Under the pieces are notes generated by a model. The model was not told where the DNA came from. It ran no database searches and saw only the letters and a program-made list of their open reading frames with translations. 64,000 bases of DNA from an uncultured Bacteroidales bacterium (GTDB lineage Bacteria > Bacteroidota > Bacteroidia > Bacteroidales > Paludibacteraceae), in the NCBI GenBank assembly GCA_902798965.1, contig CADBYS010000004.1, positions 62,001 to 126,000 of the forward strand. The letters are read 5' to 3'. The translations under genes were made by a program, and so were the position numbers. Positions 53,627 to 62,224 of the stretch are shown here, in pieces (the first letter of the stretch is position 1; each line of letters begins with the position of its first letter).

Positions 53627-56600
53627 TCATTTTTCATGCAAAATGCCCGTTTTTTGTCCTAAAACGGAGTAATAATTTCCGTCTTTTAGGATATATATCC
53701 TACCCTCCACCATCACCTTCTGACATCTGCTATCAGATATCTGACTTCCGGCATCTGAATTCTGATATCCGACATCTGTCGTTTCGCTGTTGCAACTTCC
53801 CGAGCCATACACCTCTATCTCGTACAGCGACGAGCCGTAATTCGTTTTTCTCGCCTTGCACAGCAATCGCACATATCTGCCCGTGCTGCCTTCCTGCAGG
53901 TGAATCACCTGCGTACCGCCCTTAGCAGCCGTTGTGGCGTAAGCTACAGTATAATCATCGCCATCGCCACTGAGCATCAGGTCGTAGGCTGTGGCGTATG
54001 CGGCTTCCCACACGAGGCGTATGGAATCGAGCATATAGCAGTGTTCCAGATCGATCTCCACCCACTCATTATCCTGATGTGCCGAACCCCAGCGGGTTGT
54101 CATATTGCCATCGTTGATGCCACGGGGCAGTGTACCGGCATTCTCGTACGATGAGGCGGTAACGGGCTTATCCAGCGCCAGGTTCATCCCTTCGTACGCT
54201 CGCACATGTACGGTAGCTTCTGCCGTCAGGCCGTGACACTCGAAGCTCAGCGTCGTGTCGCACACATACGTGCCGCGGAACGTATAGTAACACGTCTCGG
54301 CAGCATAGCCGAACTGATTCACGGCATTCACTGCAAACTCTCTGCTCTCGCCTATGGGTATCGTCACTTCCTCGGGTGTTACGGTCACGTCGCTCACCTT
54401 CTCGCCTTCCAGCACAATGAGCGTCAATGTGGCTGTCACGCCGCTTACCGTGGCGCTCAGCACTACTTCTCCGGCCTCACGTACCGTCACGCGGTTGCCC
54501 TGCAATGTAGCTGCGCCGCTCACGACGGCATAGGTTCCTGTGGCAGGCAGCTCATCGCCCTGCACATTGAATGCTTTCACGCTCAGCATCGTCGATTCGC
54601 CTTCGGTCAGCACGGTATCGTTTGCCGCCAACGCTACCGCGAACACGGCCTGTGCATCGCCGGTCAGCGGTCGGCCGTACGCCTCTATCTCGTACAGCGA
54701 CGTGCCGTACTGCGTAGCGCGTTCTATGCCGGTCAGGCGCAGGTATCGTCCGCGGGCTGTCAAGCCCTGTGCTGTCATCTGTTGCGCCAGTTCGATACGC
54801 TCCTTGCCGCCCGCGCTTGTCAAAACTATCGTCTGCAAGGAGGTAGTATCGTCACCCAGACCGATGCTGTACTTCGATGCGTACGCCGTTTCCCAGCGCA
54901 GGATAAGATGATCGATATAGCAGGTCTGCGTCAGATCGATGGTTATATACTCATTATCCCGATGCGCGGAGCCCCAGCGCGTCGTCACATCGCCGTCGTT
55001 GATGCCTATGGGCGTGCAACCCTCATTCTCATACGACGAGGCACTGACCGGTTTACCCTGCGCCAGGTTCGGATATGGCAGATCCCACGCCATCGCATCC
55101 GCCTCGGCAGTCACCTCTTCGTCGGCTATGATCTGTACGTTCCTCGATTGTGTACCGGTGGCCAGCGTTAGTCCTGCGCCAACGGTAATAGTCGTATCTA
55201 TTGCGCCGAAGAAGTGTACGCTCAGCGGTGCACTGCCGGCATTATATACGGCATAGGTCGTCACGCCGGTCACTGTATCTCTGTATGCGCAAGCCAGCGG
55301 ATGGTCACTCAGTATATCGTAACGCTTCTCGCCCAAGGCTCTATGACTGTGCGTCAGCCAGTAGGTTATACCGCCGGTGTCGGGGTTCTTGGCGAGCGGC
55401 TTGCCCATCCTGTCCATCCTGTCCCACACGCGTGCAGCCGAGTCGGCATCGAACAGCGACAGATAACTCAGGCACACGTTGCCCAAGCCCGACTCATCAC
55501 CCAGGCCGCCTTGTGCGGCTTCGTAGTCGCCTATCTCCTTGCCGCTATACATCTCGGTATAATCCCAGCGCGTGAATGCCAGATCCTCGCTGAAGAAGTT
55601 CGACAGCACAGGCGATATAGGCAGCCACTGTATCGAGTGCATCCATACGGGATCGCCCGAGAACCACGTCCACCAGCCTACGCCCTGCATCGTCAGGTTG
55701 CAGCAGTAGGGGTGTTGGTACTTCGTGTAGTCGATGTTCGTTCGGTGGCGATCAAACCAGTATTCCGCAGCCGCACGGGTCTCCAACGTATAACCGAAGA
55801 TACCCGCCTTGAGCATCTGCTCGTCACCTAAGGCTGCGCCGAGCATCCATACGCCGCCCCAGCCTTGTATCGCCTCGCTCGTCGATTCCTGTCCGTTGCC
55901 GTTGCCGCCGTTGCCCATGCCGCCCGCAAACGAGTGCCCGCAATACGGATCGAGCGTGCGGAACCAAGGTTCAAGAACGCCATGCTCGTCTTTTAGCGAA
56001 GCGGTCTCTCTTTCCCAATTCGCATAGTCGCGTGCCACCTCCCGTGCCATCGCTCCGTACTGCTCGCGGAAGTCCGCATCGAGCATACACAGCACGGCTG
56101 CTGCATACACAAAGTATCCATAGTGAAAATGATGATCGTTGAATGTATCGCTATCGTACGAGCAGTCGAAGCCCACCATAGCTCCCCAACGCGGGTAGTG
56201 GGCGAAGTAGAACCGCGGCTCACCGGGGGTATAGGTCAGCCAGTCAATGAGGGTGTTCTTCAGCCGCTGCTTGGCCAGACGGAACGTAGTTGTATCGCCC
56301 ATCTGCAGGGCAAAGGTCATATAGTGCATCATCTGCGTCAAGCCCTTGCCGCCCCAATAGGTATCGCCGCCAAACGTGCCGCGAGCCGCATAGTCGGCAT
56401 TGAGTTCCTGCATACGCGTCGCACTGAATCCTTCCGCCCACGCCAACGGCTGCGGGAAGAACGGCAAGATGCCATGTACCGTATAGTTGAATGCAAAATC
56501 ATTACCTTCCATCACCTTCATCGTTCCCCGCGGACTCAAGTACTCGGCTACGATCTGATTGTTGCTTTCGACTTTCGACTTTTGACTTTCGACTCTATAG

Positions 56601-57466
56601 TGATGCGGCAAAAATCCCATCAGCACAGCCGATGTACTGCTCACCGTTCCCGTTTGTATATCCTCGGTCGTCACGCTGAATGTGGTGCTCAACTCAGCTC
56701 GTGCCGCACTATACTCATAATCTACACGCGTAGCACGCGGCACGCGTTGCGCATATTGTGCCACCTTGGCGGCATTCACACCCTCGTTCACCAAACCCAC
56801 CACCGTCCACTGCTTGCCGCGTGCCTGCATCTGCTGCACACTGAACCCCAACTCTTGGCTTTCGACTATCGACTTTTGACTTTCGACTTGTATTCCCATC
56901 GCCTCCACCCACACGATCGGTGAGCCGTGCATCGCAGTCACGCGCACCCACGCATCGCCGTCCTGCATAATGAACGACATCATAAAGTCCGACCAGCTAT
57001 CCACCAGCGCCTCCGTGAACGCTGCCCGTTTGCCGGTCTGCGCGTTCGTGAAGGTCAGCCTGAGCGGCGTATCCCACTTTACTTCGCAGCCTGTCGGCTC
57101 CCAGTAAGTCGGGTAACCGATATCCACCCCCTGCTCCGTGGCTTCCACCCATCCCGGGTAGAACCAGATCTTCCCTGTCCACTCGTTCACCAACGCGTAT
57201 GTCCACCATTCGTTGCTCGGCAACGCAAGCGTTCCCTGGCTTGTGCCATTGGGGTTACCCAAGCGCTGCAACAGCGAGTCGGGCAGATACAACCTGCGGT
57301 GCTCCATCTGATATGCCTGACTACCGCCACGTTCAGCCGTGCGGCTCGCACTCAATGGTGCAAACGACGCATACGAACCGCTACCTACCCGCACAACCTG
57401 CTGGGCATGTAGGGGGGCTAATAACAGGGCAATGATGCCGATGAACAGTAGTAGTGTTTTTCGCAT
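53627..57466 (-). CDS. GH81 endo-beta-1,3-glucanase with two discoidin domains and T9SS-type tail
   Basis: 1279 residues from ATG 57466 (MRKTLLLFIGIIALLL, signal peptide); the 69-codon extension crosses the promoter and is rejected. GH81 core at about 30-750: LPSNEWWTYAL, SDTFNDHHFHYGYF with the catalytic Asp (about 439) and GQESTSEAIQGWGG with Glu (about 524). Then discoidin domain 1 (NLAQGKPVSASSYENEG), a Big-like pair, discoidin domain 2 (NLALDKPVTASSYENAG) and the tag QKVMVEGRIYILKDGNYYS. Four repeat arrays are translated in this one protein: VESQKSIVESQ (about 195), VESQKSKVES (about 292), RETASLKDE (about 488) and NSDAGSQISDSR near the C-terminus. Secreted enzyme that opens the locus; own promoter. 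Confidence 0.95.
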   Translation of the reverse strand: MRKTLLLFIGIIALLLAPLHAQQVVRVGSGSYASFAPLSASRTAERGGSQAYQMEHRRLYLPDSLLQRLGNPNGTSQGTLALPSNEWWTYALVNEWTGKIWFYPGWVEATEQGVDIGYPTYWEPTGCEVKWDTPLRLTFTNAQTGKRAAFTEALVDSWSDFMMSFIMQDGDAWVRVTAMHGSPIVWVEAMGIQVESQKSIVESQELGFSVQQMQARGKQWTVVGLVNEGVNAAKVAQYAQRVPRATRVDYEYSAARAELSTTFSVTTEDIQTGTVSSTSAVLMGFLPHHYRVESQKSKVESNNQIVAEYLSPRGTMKVMEGNDFAFNYTVHGILPFFPQPLAWAEGFSATRMQELNADYAARGTFGGDTYWGGKGLTQMMHYMTFALQMGDTTTFRLAKQRLKNTLIDWLTYTPGEPRFYFAHYPRWGAMVGFDCSYDSDTFNDHHFHYGYFVYAAAVLCMLDADFREQYGAMAREVARDYANWERETASLKDEHGVLEPWFRTLDPYCGHSFAGGMGNGGNGNGQESTSEAIQGWGGVWMLGAALGDEQMLKAGIFGYTLETRAAAEYWFDRHRTNIDYTKYQHPYCCNLTMQGVGWWTWFSGDPVWMHSIQWLPISPVLSNFFSEDLAFTRWDYTEMYSGKEIGDYEAAQGGLGDESGLGNVCLSYLSLFDADSAARVWDRMDRMGKPLAKNPDTGGITYWLTHSHRALGEKRYDILSDHPLACAYRDTVTGVTTYAVYNAGSAPLSVHFFGAIDTTITVGAGLTLATGTQSRNVQIIADEEVTAEADAMAWDLPYPNLAQGKPVSASSYENEGCTPIGINDGDVTTRWGSAHRDNEYITIDLTQTCYIDHLILRWETAYASKYSIGLGDDTTSLQTIVLTSAGGKERIELAQQMTAQGLTARGRYLRLTGIERATQYGTSLYEIEAYGRPLTGDAQAVFAVALAANDTVLTEGESTMLSVKAFNVQGDELPATGTYAVVSGAATLQGNRVTVREAGEVVLSATVSGVTATLTLIVLEGEKVSDVTVTPEEVTIPIGESREFAVNAVNQFGYAAETCYYTFRGTYVCDTTLSFECHGLTAEATVHVRAYEGMNLALDKPVTASSYENAGTLPRGINDGNMTTRWGSAHQDNEWVEIDLEHCYMLDSIRLVWEAAYATAYDLMLSGDGDDYTVAYATTAAKGGTQVIHLQEGSTGRYVRLLCKARKTNYGSSLYEIEVYGSGSCNSETTDVGYQNSDAGSQISDSRCQKVMVEGRIYILKDGNYYSVLGQKTGILHEK
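53723..53778. repeat. Eight heptanucleotides, ATATCTG family, GH81 C-terminus
   Basis: ACATCTG, CTATCAG, ATATCTG, ACTTCCG, GCATCTG, AATTCTG, ATATCCG, ACATCTG with no slippage. Encodes the linker just before the T9SS-like tag. Confidence 0.93.
55986..56014. repeat. Single 24-nt-family unit inside GH81
   Basis: CGTCTTTTAGCGAAGCGGTC plus TCTCTTTC matches the unit at 47603-47674. Encodes ERETASLKDEHG on the minus strand. Confidence 0.7.
56564..56597. repeat. Heptanucleotide array, GACTTTY family, inside GH81
   Basis: GCTTTC, GACTTTC, GACTTTT, GACTTTC, GACTCTA. Encodes RVESQKSKVES. Confidence 0.93.
56858..56891. repeat. Heptanucleotide array, GACTTTY family, inside GH81 (second copy)
   Basis: GCTTTC, GACTATC, GACTTTT, GACTTTC, GACTTGT. 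Encodes VESQKSIVESQ. Confidence 0.93.
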
Positions 57467-57493
57467 ATCAAGTGAAATGGATGAAATTGACTG

Positions 57494-57525
57494 CAAAGTT
57501 ACATAAATAAATTTATATATGCAAA
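57494..57525 (-). promoter_or_regulatory. Promoter of the GH81 gene
   Basis: Minus strand TTTG (plus CAAA at 57522-57525), 20-nt spacer, TAACTTTG (plus CAAAGTTA at 57494-57501), 28 nt before the ATG at 57466. Confidence 0.8.
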
Positions 57526-57572
57526 TCCATTCACCTGTTTGTGAAATGTTGTGAAAGTTATTTTCGGCGAAA

Positions 57573-60494
57573 TTACGCGTTTGACGTAATTTTTGTGAGG
57601 TGGTCTTTGAGGTTGGCTTGGGCATCCAAGTCCATTTTGCAGCGCATGCGATAGCGTAGCATCTCCACGCCACGGGTACTCATTCCGAGCAGCGGTGCCA
57701 TCTCCTTGGTGAGCATACCCATTCGGATATAGATGCACAGTTTACGCTCCTGTTTATTCATCCACGGATACATCTCCGTCAGGCGTTTGCAGAATCCTGC
57801 ATTCACTTCATCGTAGTTCTCCTCGAATCGTTGCCAGTCAATGCTGTCGTCGCGGTTATCCTGTTCCATGTGTTGACGTAAGGCTTGCAGTCGCTCGTCG
57901 GCTTTCTTCACATTATGCCCCTGCAACTCACGGATCGCCTTGTTCAGCTCTTCCGTTACAAACACAAACTCCTCTTGCCTGTTTGCCTCGTCGTGCAATA
58001 TACGCGTCAGTTCCTGACTCTTGGCCTGCAGTCGCATCTGCGTCTTGTCGTTCTCGAGTTGCAGGATGCGCAGCTGCTGCTCGTGCAGCATACGGCGCTT
58101 GGAGCGGTCAACGCGTACATACAGCACGTACCCTACTCCTGTCAGCCATAAGACAATAATCAGCACAAACAAGGTGCGCGCCCACCATGTTCTGTACCAC
58201 GGTGGCAGAATACTGAATGTCCACGCCTGACGAACCTGCTCAGGCGACAAGCCGTCGGATGTTGTGCGGCAAATGACTTCCAGAGTGTAACGTCCTTCCC
58301 GGAGCATAGAGCACTCGTAGTACGCACGGGTGTCGAATGGCGTGAACTCCTTGTCGCGGGGCGAGAGGCGGTAAGCGTATTGCGTGTTCGCTGCCGGCAC
58401 ACGGTTAATGGCGCAGCGGAAGAGCAACGAGTGCTCGGCATATGGCAGCACAAACAGCTCGCCATTCGTCCTGCGGCAGCCCGGCGACTCACCGTACACC
58501 ACTTCACCTTCCATGTTCATCACGCTCACCTCGCGCAGGTATATGGTCGGCCTGATTGCTGATTGCTGACCGCTGATGCCTGACGGCTTATGGCTGATAG
58601 CTGACGGCTGCAACCGGCAATAGCCCTGCAGCGTGCCGATGATATAGCTGCCATCGTTCTCGTACAGATTCTCAAACCCGCCAACAAAATCCGTTGCACC
58701 GCTGTACAGGGGTTGCTCGGGATGGTAACTGTCGCCCTCGCGCATACGTATGTATAATGTACCGTCGCGCACATACAGTATATTCCCATGGGAATCTTGA
58801 TAGGTCAGCGAGTAGAAATCCTCTCCTCCTAATTGTGCAACGAATGTCGAATCATGGCGCAGCACGCCGTCGTCACCTACCACGCGGCAGTAGTCACGGC
58901 TACTGATCAGTATATCCTTGCCCAGGCGGCTTATGTTAATCCAATTATGTGCTGCGTTGTATGCGTGCACCGGTTGCTCATGCAGGGTGTAGGCATCTTG
59001 CCAGTTCAGACGAACAACACCCGAGATCCCCACTGCCCATATCACACCCGTGCCGTCAATCTGCCAGCGGAAAGCGGTGTCATCGAATCCCTTCACCTTC
59101 GTAACCGTCCACTGATTGCTGACTGCTGATCGCTGACCACTGATCGATGAGCGCTCAACCACCCTGAACCCCGAGTAACAGCCGGCAATAATCCTTCCGT
59201 CGGGCAGCTGCTGCACTTTCCAGAACCCCTCATCGGTGCTTAGGGGCTGCACGCGCCCGTCGCTGACCACAAACAGTCCCCTGTTATGGCAGCAGAACAC
59301 CGTGCCGTCAATATCACTAAGGCTCCACACCTGCCCCATACTGCCCTCCACCAGCCGCATGGGCGCATCCACACTCGTGCACATGTACAATCCCTGGTTC
59401 GTGGCGTAGTAATACCGCGTCTGCCGGCCTTCGCCTGCGCGCAGCACGGCATAACCCGTGCCGATGTTCGTCTGCGGATCGCTAAAATACTGCTTGAGCG
59501 ATGCCAGCTGCACGTAATCTATTCCCTGATCCAAACCTACCCATAGATTGTCGTCCGAATCGAAAGTCATGCTTAGTATCGTGTTGTTCTGCAATCCCTC
59601 CTTGCGGGATATATACCGGCAACCCTTACCTTCGGTATTCACTACCGCTATGCCTTGCAGCACGGTGCCCAGAGCAATCGTCTCTCCACGGACGGCAAAG
59701 GTATAGAGCTGGTTCTTCTTGATAAACGTATCCGCATCCGTGCGGAACGGTGCTATACGCGTACCGTCATACACAAATAATCCGCCCAGATCGGTGGCTA
59801 TGAGCAATCGCTCGGCATCCAGTGTCTGAATACAACGCACCTCATAGCCGCGCAGTATATCCGAGCCGTGAATGCGGTTCATCCGTGTGCCGGTGAGCAG
59901 GTACAAGCCGTTATCCGTGCCTACATATATCGCTTCCCCCACCTCCTCGGCGCAGAACACGCGGCTGTCCACCTTGATCGTTCGCACATCTCTGAGCCAC
60001 ACGCTATCCTCCTCTACTCCTTCACTCCTTATCGATTTTCGACTTTCGACTATTGCGGTAATAATCTGATGCCGGGCAAAGAAATACACCTGATTGCCTA
60101 CTATCTCTATATCCCAAATCTCGCCGTAGTTCGGCTCTATCTCATCGGACATAAGCGACGTATAGCGCATACCGCCGGTTGACGTAGGTGTGAACACCCC
60201 AAAATCGTTCGTCGCACCGATGAACACAGCGCGGTTATCCACCTGAGCTATGCTGCGAGGCAGATTGCCGTAGTACATGCCGTACACGCGCCACTGCGAG
60301 CCGTCGTACTCCAGCAGACCGTAGTTGTTGGCGGCATACAGCCAGCCGTTGGCAGTCGTTACCAACTGCCAGTTCTGCGTTCCTGCTGCGTAATCCGCAA
60401 CGGCGTAGTTCGTCACCGGCACATTCCATCCGGCATACACAGCCGTGCTTATCAAAAGCTCAGCCAACAGAAGTATGTACTGTAATCGCTTCAT
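57573..60494 (-). CDS. Membrane-spanning propeller regulator with Y_Y_Y domain and LuxR-like HTH, likely regulator of the glucan locus
   Basis: 973 residues from ATG 60494 (MKRLQYILLLAELL, signal peptide). A periplasmic two-component-type beta-propeller (residues 25-640; repeats such as DSDDNLWVGLDQGIDYV and GNQVYFFARHQI) and a Y_Y_Y domain (NTQYAYRLSPRDKEF, about 670-760) precede one membrane helix (LFVLIIVLWLTGVGYVLYV, about 768-790), a coiled coil (LQLENDKTQMRLQAKSQEL) and a C-terminal LuxR-like helix-turn-helix (WMNKQERKLCIYIRMGMLTKEMAPLLGMSTRGVEMLRYR). There is no kinase or receiver, so signal reception and DNA binding are in one protein. It lies directly upstream of the GH81 gene. Three array insertions sit between propeller blades. 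Confidence 0.88.
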   Translation of the reverse strand: MKRLQYILLLAELLISTAVYAGWNVPVTNYAVADYAAGTQNWQLVTTANGWLYAANNYGLLEYDGSQWRVYGMYYGNLPRSIAQVDNRAVFIGATNDFGVFTPTSTGGMRYTSLMSDEIEPNYGEIWDIEIVGNQVYFFARHQIITAIVESRKSIRSEGVEEDSVWLRDVRTIKVDSRVFCAEEVGEAIYVGTDNGLYLLTGTRMNRIHGSDILRGYEVRCIQTLDAERLLIATDLGGLFVYDGTRIAPFRTDADTFIKKNQLYTFAVRGETIALGTVLQGIAVVNTEGKGCRYISRKEGLQNNTILSMTFDSDDNLWVGLDQGIDYVQLASLKQYFSDPQTNIGTGYAVLRAGEGRQTRYYYATNQGLYMCTSVDAPMRLVEGSMGQVWSLSDIDGTVFCCHNRGLFVVSDGRVQPLSTDEGFWKVQQLPDGRIIAGCYSGFRVVERSSISGQRSAVSNQWTVTKVKGFDDTAFRWQIDGTGVIWAVGISGVVRLNWQDAYTLHEQPVHAYNAAHNWINISRLGKDILISSRDYCRVVGDDGVLRHDSTFVAQLGGEDFYSLTYQDSHGNILYVRDGTLYIRMREGDSYHPEQPLYSGATDFVGGFENLYENDGSYIIGTLQGYCRLQPSAISHKPSGISGQQSAIRPTIYLREVSVMNMEGEVVYGESPGCRRTNGELFVLPYAEHSLLFRCAINRVPAANTQYAYRLSPRDKEFTPFDTRAYYECSMLREGRYTLEVICRTTSDGLSPEQVRQAWTFSILPPWYRTWWARTLFVLIIVLWLTGVGYVLYVRVDRSKRRMLHEQQLRILQLENDKTQMRLQAKSQELTRILHDEANRQEEFVFVTEELNKAIRELQGHNVKKADERLQALRQHMEQDNRDDSIDWQRFEENYDEVNAGFCKRLTEMYPWMNKQERKLCIYIRMGMLTKEMAPLLGMSTRGVEMLRYRMRCKMDLDAQANLKDHLTKITSNA
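58554..58609. repeat. Eight heptanucleotides, GATTGCT family, inside the regulator
   Basis: GATTGCT, GATTGCT, GACCGCT, GATGCCT, GACGGCT, TATGGCT, GATAGCT, GACGGCT without slippage. Encodes SAISHKPSGISGQQSAI at the propeller/Y_Y_Y border. Confidence 0.95.
59114..59155. repeat. Six heptanucleotides, GATTGCT family, inside the regulator
   Basis: GATTGCT, GACTGCT, GATCGCT, GACCACT, GATCGAT, GAGCGCT. Encodes SSISGQRSAVSNQ between propeller strands. Confidence 0.94.
60034..60054. repeat. Short GACTTTY heptanucleotide array inside the regulator
   Basis: GATTTTC, GACTTTC, GACTATT. Encodes VESRKSIRSEG in a propeller loop. Confidence 0.85.
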
Positions 60495-60525
60495 CAACCC
60501 ATCCAACGGGTTTTACAGATTATTG

Positions 60526-62199
60526 CTAAACCAGCTTCTTGTAATGAATACGTTTGGGAGTGAGGGCATCTTCGCCAAGGCGCAGACGCTTGTTGGCTTC
60601 GTAGTCGCTGTAGTCGCCCTCGAACCAATACACCTTGCTGTCGCCCTCGAATGCCAGGATATGCGTGCATATACGATCCAGGAACCAGCGGTCGTGCGAG
60701 ATAACCACGGCGCAGCCGGCGAAGTTCTCCAAGCCTTCCTCCAGCGCACGCAGGGTATTGACATCTATATCGTTGGTCGGCTCGTCCAATAGCAGCACGT
60801 TCGCCTCGCTCTTCAAGGTAAGCGCCAGGTGCAAGCGGTTACGCTCGCCGCCCGACAGCACGCCGCACTTCTTCTCCTGGTCAGCGCCCGTGAAGTTGAA
60901 CCGGCTCAGGTACGCACGCGCATTCACCTCTCTGCCGCCCACGCGGATGAACTCCGTGCCGTTGGCGATGGTCTCATATACGGTCTTGTTCGGGTCGATG
61001 TTCGAGTGCACCTGATCCACATACCCCACCTTCACCGTTTCGCCTACCGCGAACGTGCCTTTGTCGGGCTTCTCCATGCCCATGATCATGCGGAACAGGG
61101 TCGTCTTGCCTGCGCCGTTCGGACCAATGATTCCCACTATGCCGTTAGGCGGCAGCATGAAGTTCAGATCCTCCATGAGCAGCTTGTCGCCAAACGCCTT
61201 GCTTACGCCCTCGGCATTGATCACCTTGTTGCCCAGACGCGGACCGTTGGGTATGAAGATCTCCAGTTTCTCCTCGCGTTCCTTCTGCTCCTCGTTGAGC
61301 ATCTTATCATACGCCCCCAGACGTGCTTTCGACTTGGCTTGACGGGCTTTCGGAGCCATTCGTACCCACTCCAACTCGCGCTCCAGTGTCTTGCGGCGCT
61401 TGCTGGCCTGCTTCTCCTCCATCGCCATGCGCGTGGTCTTCTGCTCCAGCCATGACGAGTAGTTACCCTTCCAGGGTATTCCCTCGCCGCGGTCGAGCTC
61501 GAGTATCCATCCGGCTACGTTATCCAGGAAGTAACGGTCGTGCGTGATGCAGATCACCGTACCCGGGTACTGATGCAGGTGTTGCTCCAGCCAATCGATG
61601 CTCTCGGCATCCAGGTGGTTGGTGGGCTCGTCCAGCAGCAGCACGTCGGGCTGTTGCAGCAGCAATCGGCACAACGCTACGCGGCGACGCTCACCTCCCG
61701 ACAGGTGCTGCACATTTTCATCATCGTCCGGGCAACGCAGCGCATCCATCGCGCGGTCGAGGCGCTGGTCGATGTTCCAGGCATCCACGGCATCGAGCTT
61801 GTCCTGCAGCTCGGCCTGACGCGCCAGCAGCTTGTCGAAATCGGCATCGGGCTCTGCAAACGCCATGTTGATCTCATCGAACTCGCGCAGCATATCCATG
61901 ATAGGTTGCACACCCTCCTGCACGCACTCGCGAACGGTCTTCGAGGGGTCGAGCTGCGGGTCTTGCTCCAGGTAGCCGACCGAATAGCCGGGCGAGAACA
62001 CTACCTCGCCCTGGTAGTTCTTGTCGATGCCGGCAATGATCTTCAGCAGCGTGGATTTACCCGCGCCGTTCAAGCCGATGATGCCTATCTTCGCGCCATA
62101 GAAGAAGCTCAGGTAGATATTGTTCAACACTTTTTTTTGCGGCGAGAAGCTCTTACTCACGCCCACCATCGAAAAGATGATCTTCTTGTCGTCAGCCAT
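60526..62199 (-). CDS. ettA: Energy-dependent translational throttle protein EttA (ABC-F)
   Basis: 557 residues, family-typical. A soluble ABC-F ATPase that binds the ribosomal E site and gates entry into elongation by ATP/ADP ratio. Two ABC domains: Walker A GLNGAGKST (about 39) and GPNGAGKTT (about 353), signatures LSGGERRRVALCRLLLQ and LSGGERNRLHLAL, Walker B LLLDEPTNHLDAESIDWLE and LLLDEPTNDIDVNTL, and between them the arm/linker with KQASKRRKTLERELEWVRMAP. The EKLEIFIPNGPRLGNKVI segment is EttA-specific. Separate from the glucan locus. Confidence 0.96.
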   Translation of the reverse strand: MADDKKIIFSMVGVSKSFSPQKKVLNNIYLSFFYGAKIGIIGLNGAGKSTLLKIIAGIDKNYQGEVVFSPGYSVGYLEQDPQLDPSKTVRECVQEGVQPIMDMLREFDEINMAFAEPDADFDKLLARQAELQDKLDAVDAWNIDQRLDRAMDALRCPDDDENVQHLSGGERRRVALCRLLLQQPDVLLLDEPTNHLDAESIDWLEQHLHQYPGTVICITHDRYFLDNVAGWILELDRGEGIPWKGNYSSWLEQKTTRMAMEEKQASKRRKTLERELEWVRMAPKARQAKSKARLGAYDKMLNEEQKEREEKLEIFIPNGPRLGNKVINAEGVSKAFGDKLLMEDLNFMLPPNGIVGIIGPNGAGKTTLFRMIMGMEKPDKGTFAVGETVKVGYVDQVHSNIDPNKTVYETIANGTEFIRVGGREVNARAYLSRFNFTGADQEKKCGVLSGGERNRLHLALTLKSEANVLLLDEPTNDIDVNTLRALEEGLENFAGCAVVISHDRWFLDRICTHILAFEGDSKVYWFEGDYSDYEANKRLRLGEDALTPKRIHYKKLV

Positions 62200-62224
62200 A
62201 ATATATATTCTTTGTAATTAGTCT

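Noticed and set aside
57467-57673. N-terminal extension of GH81 to 57673
   Set aside because: It overlaps the regulator gene and the GH81 promoter; the signal peptide begins at 57466.
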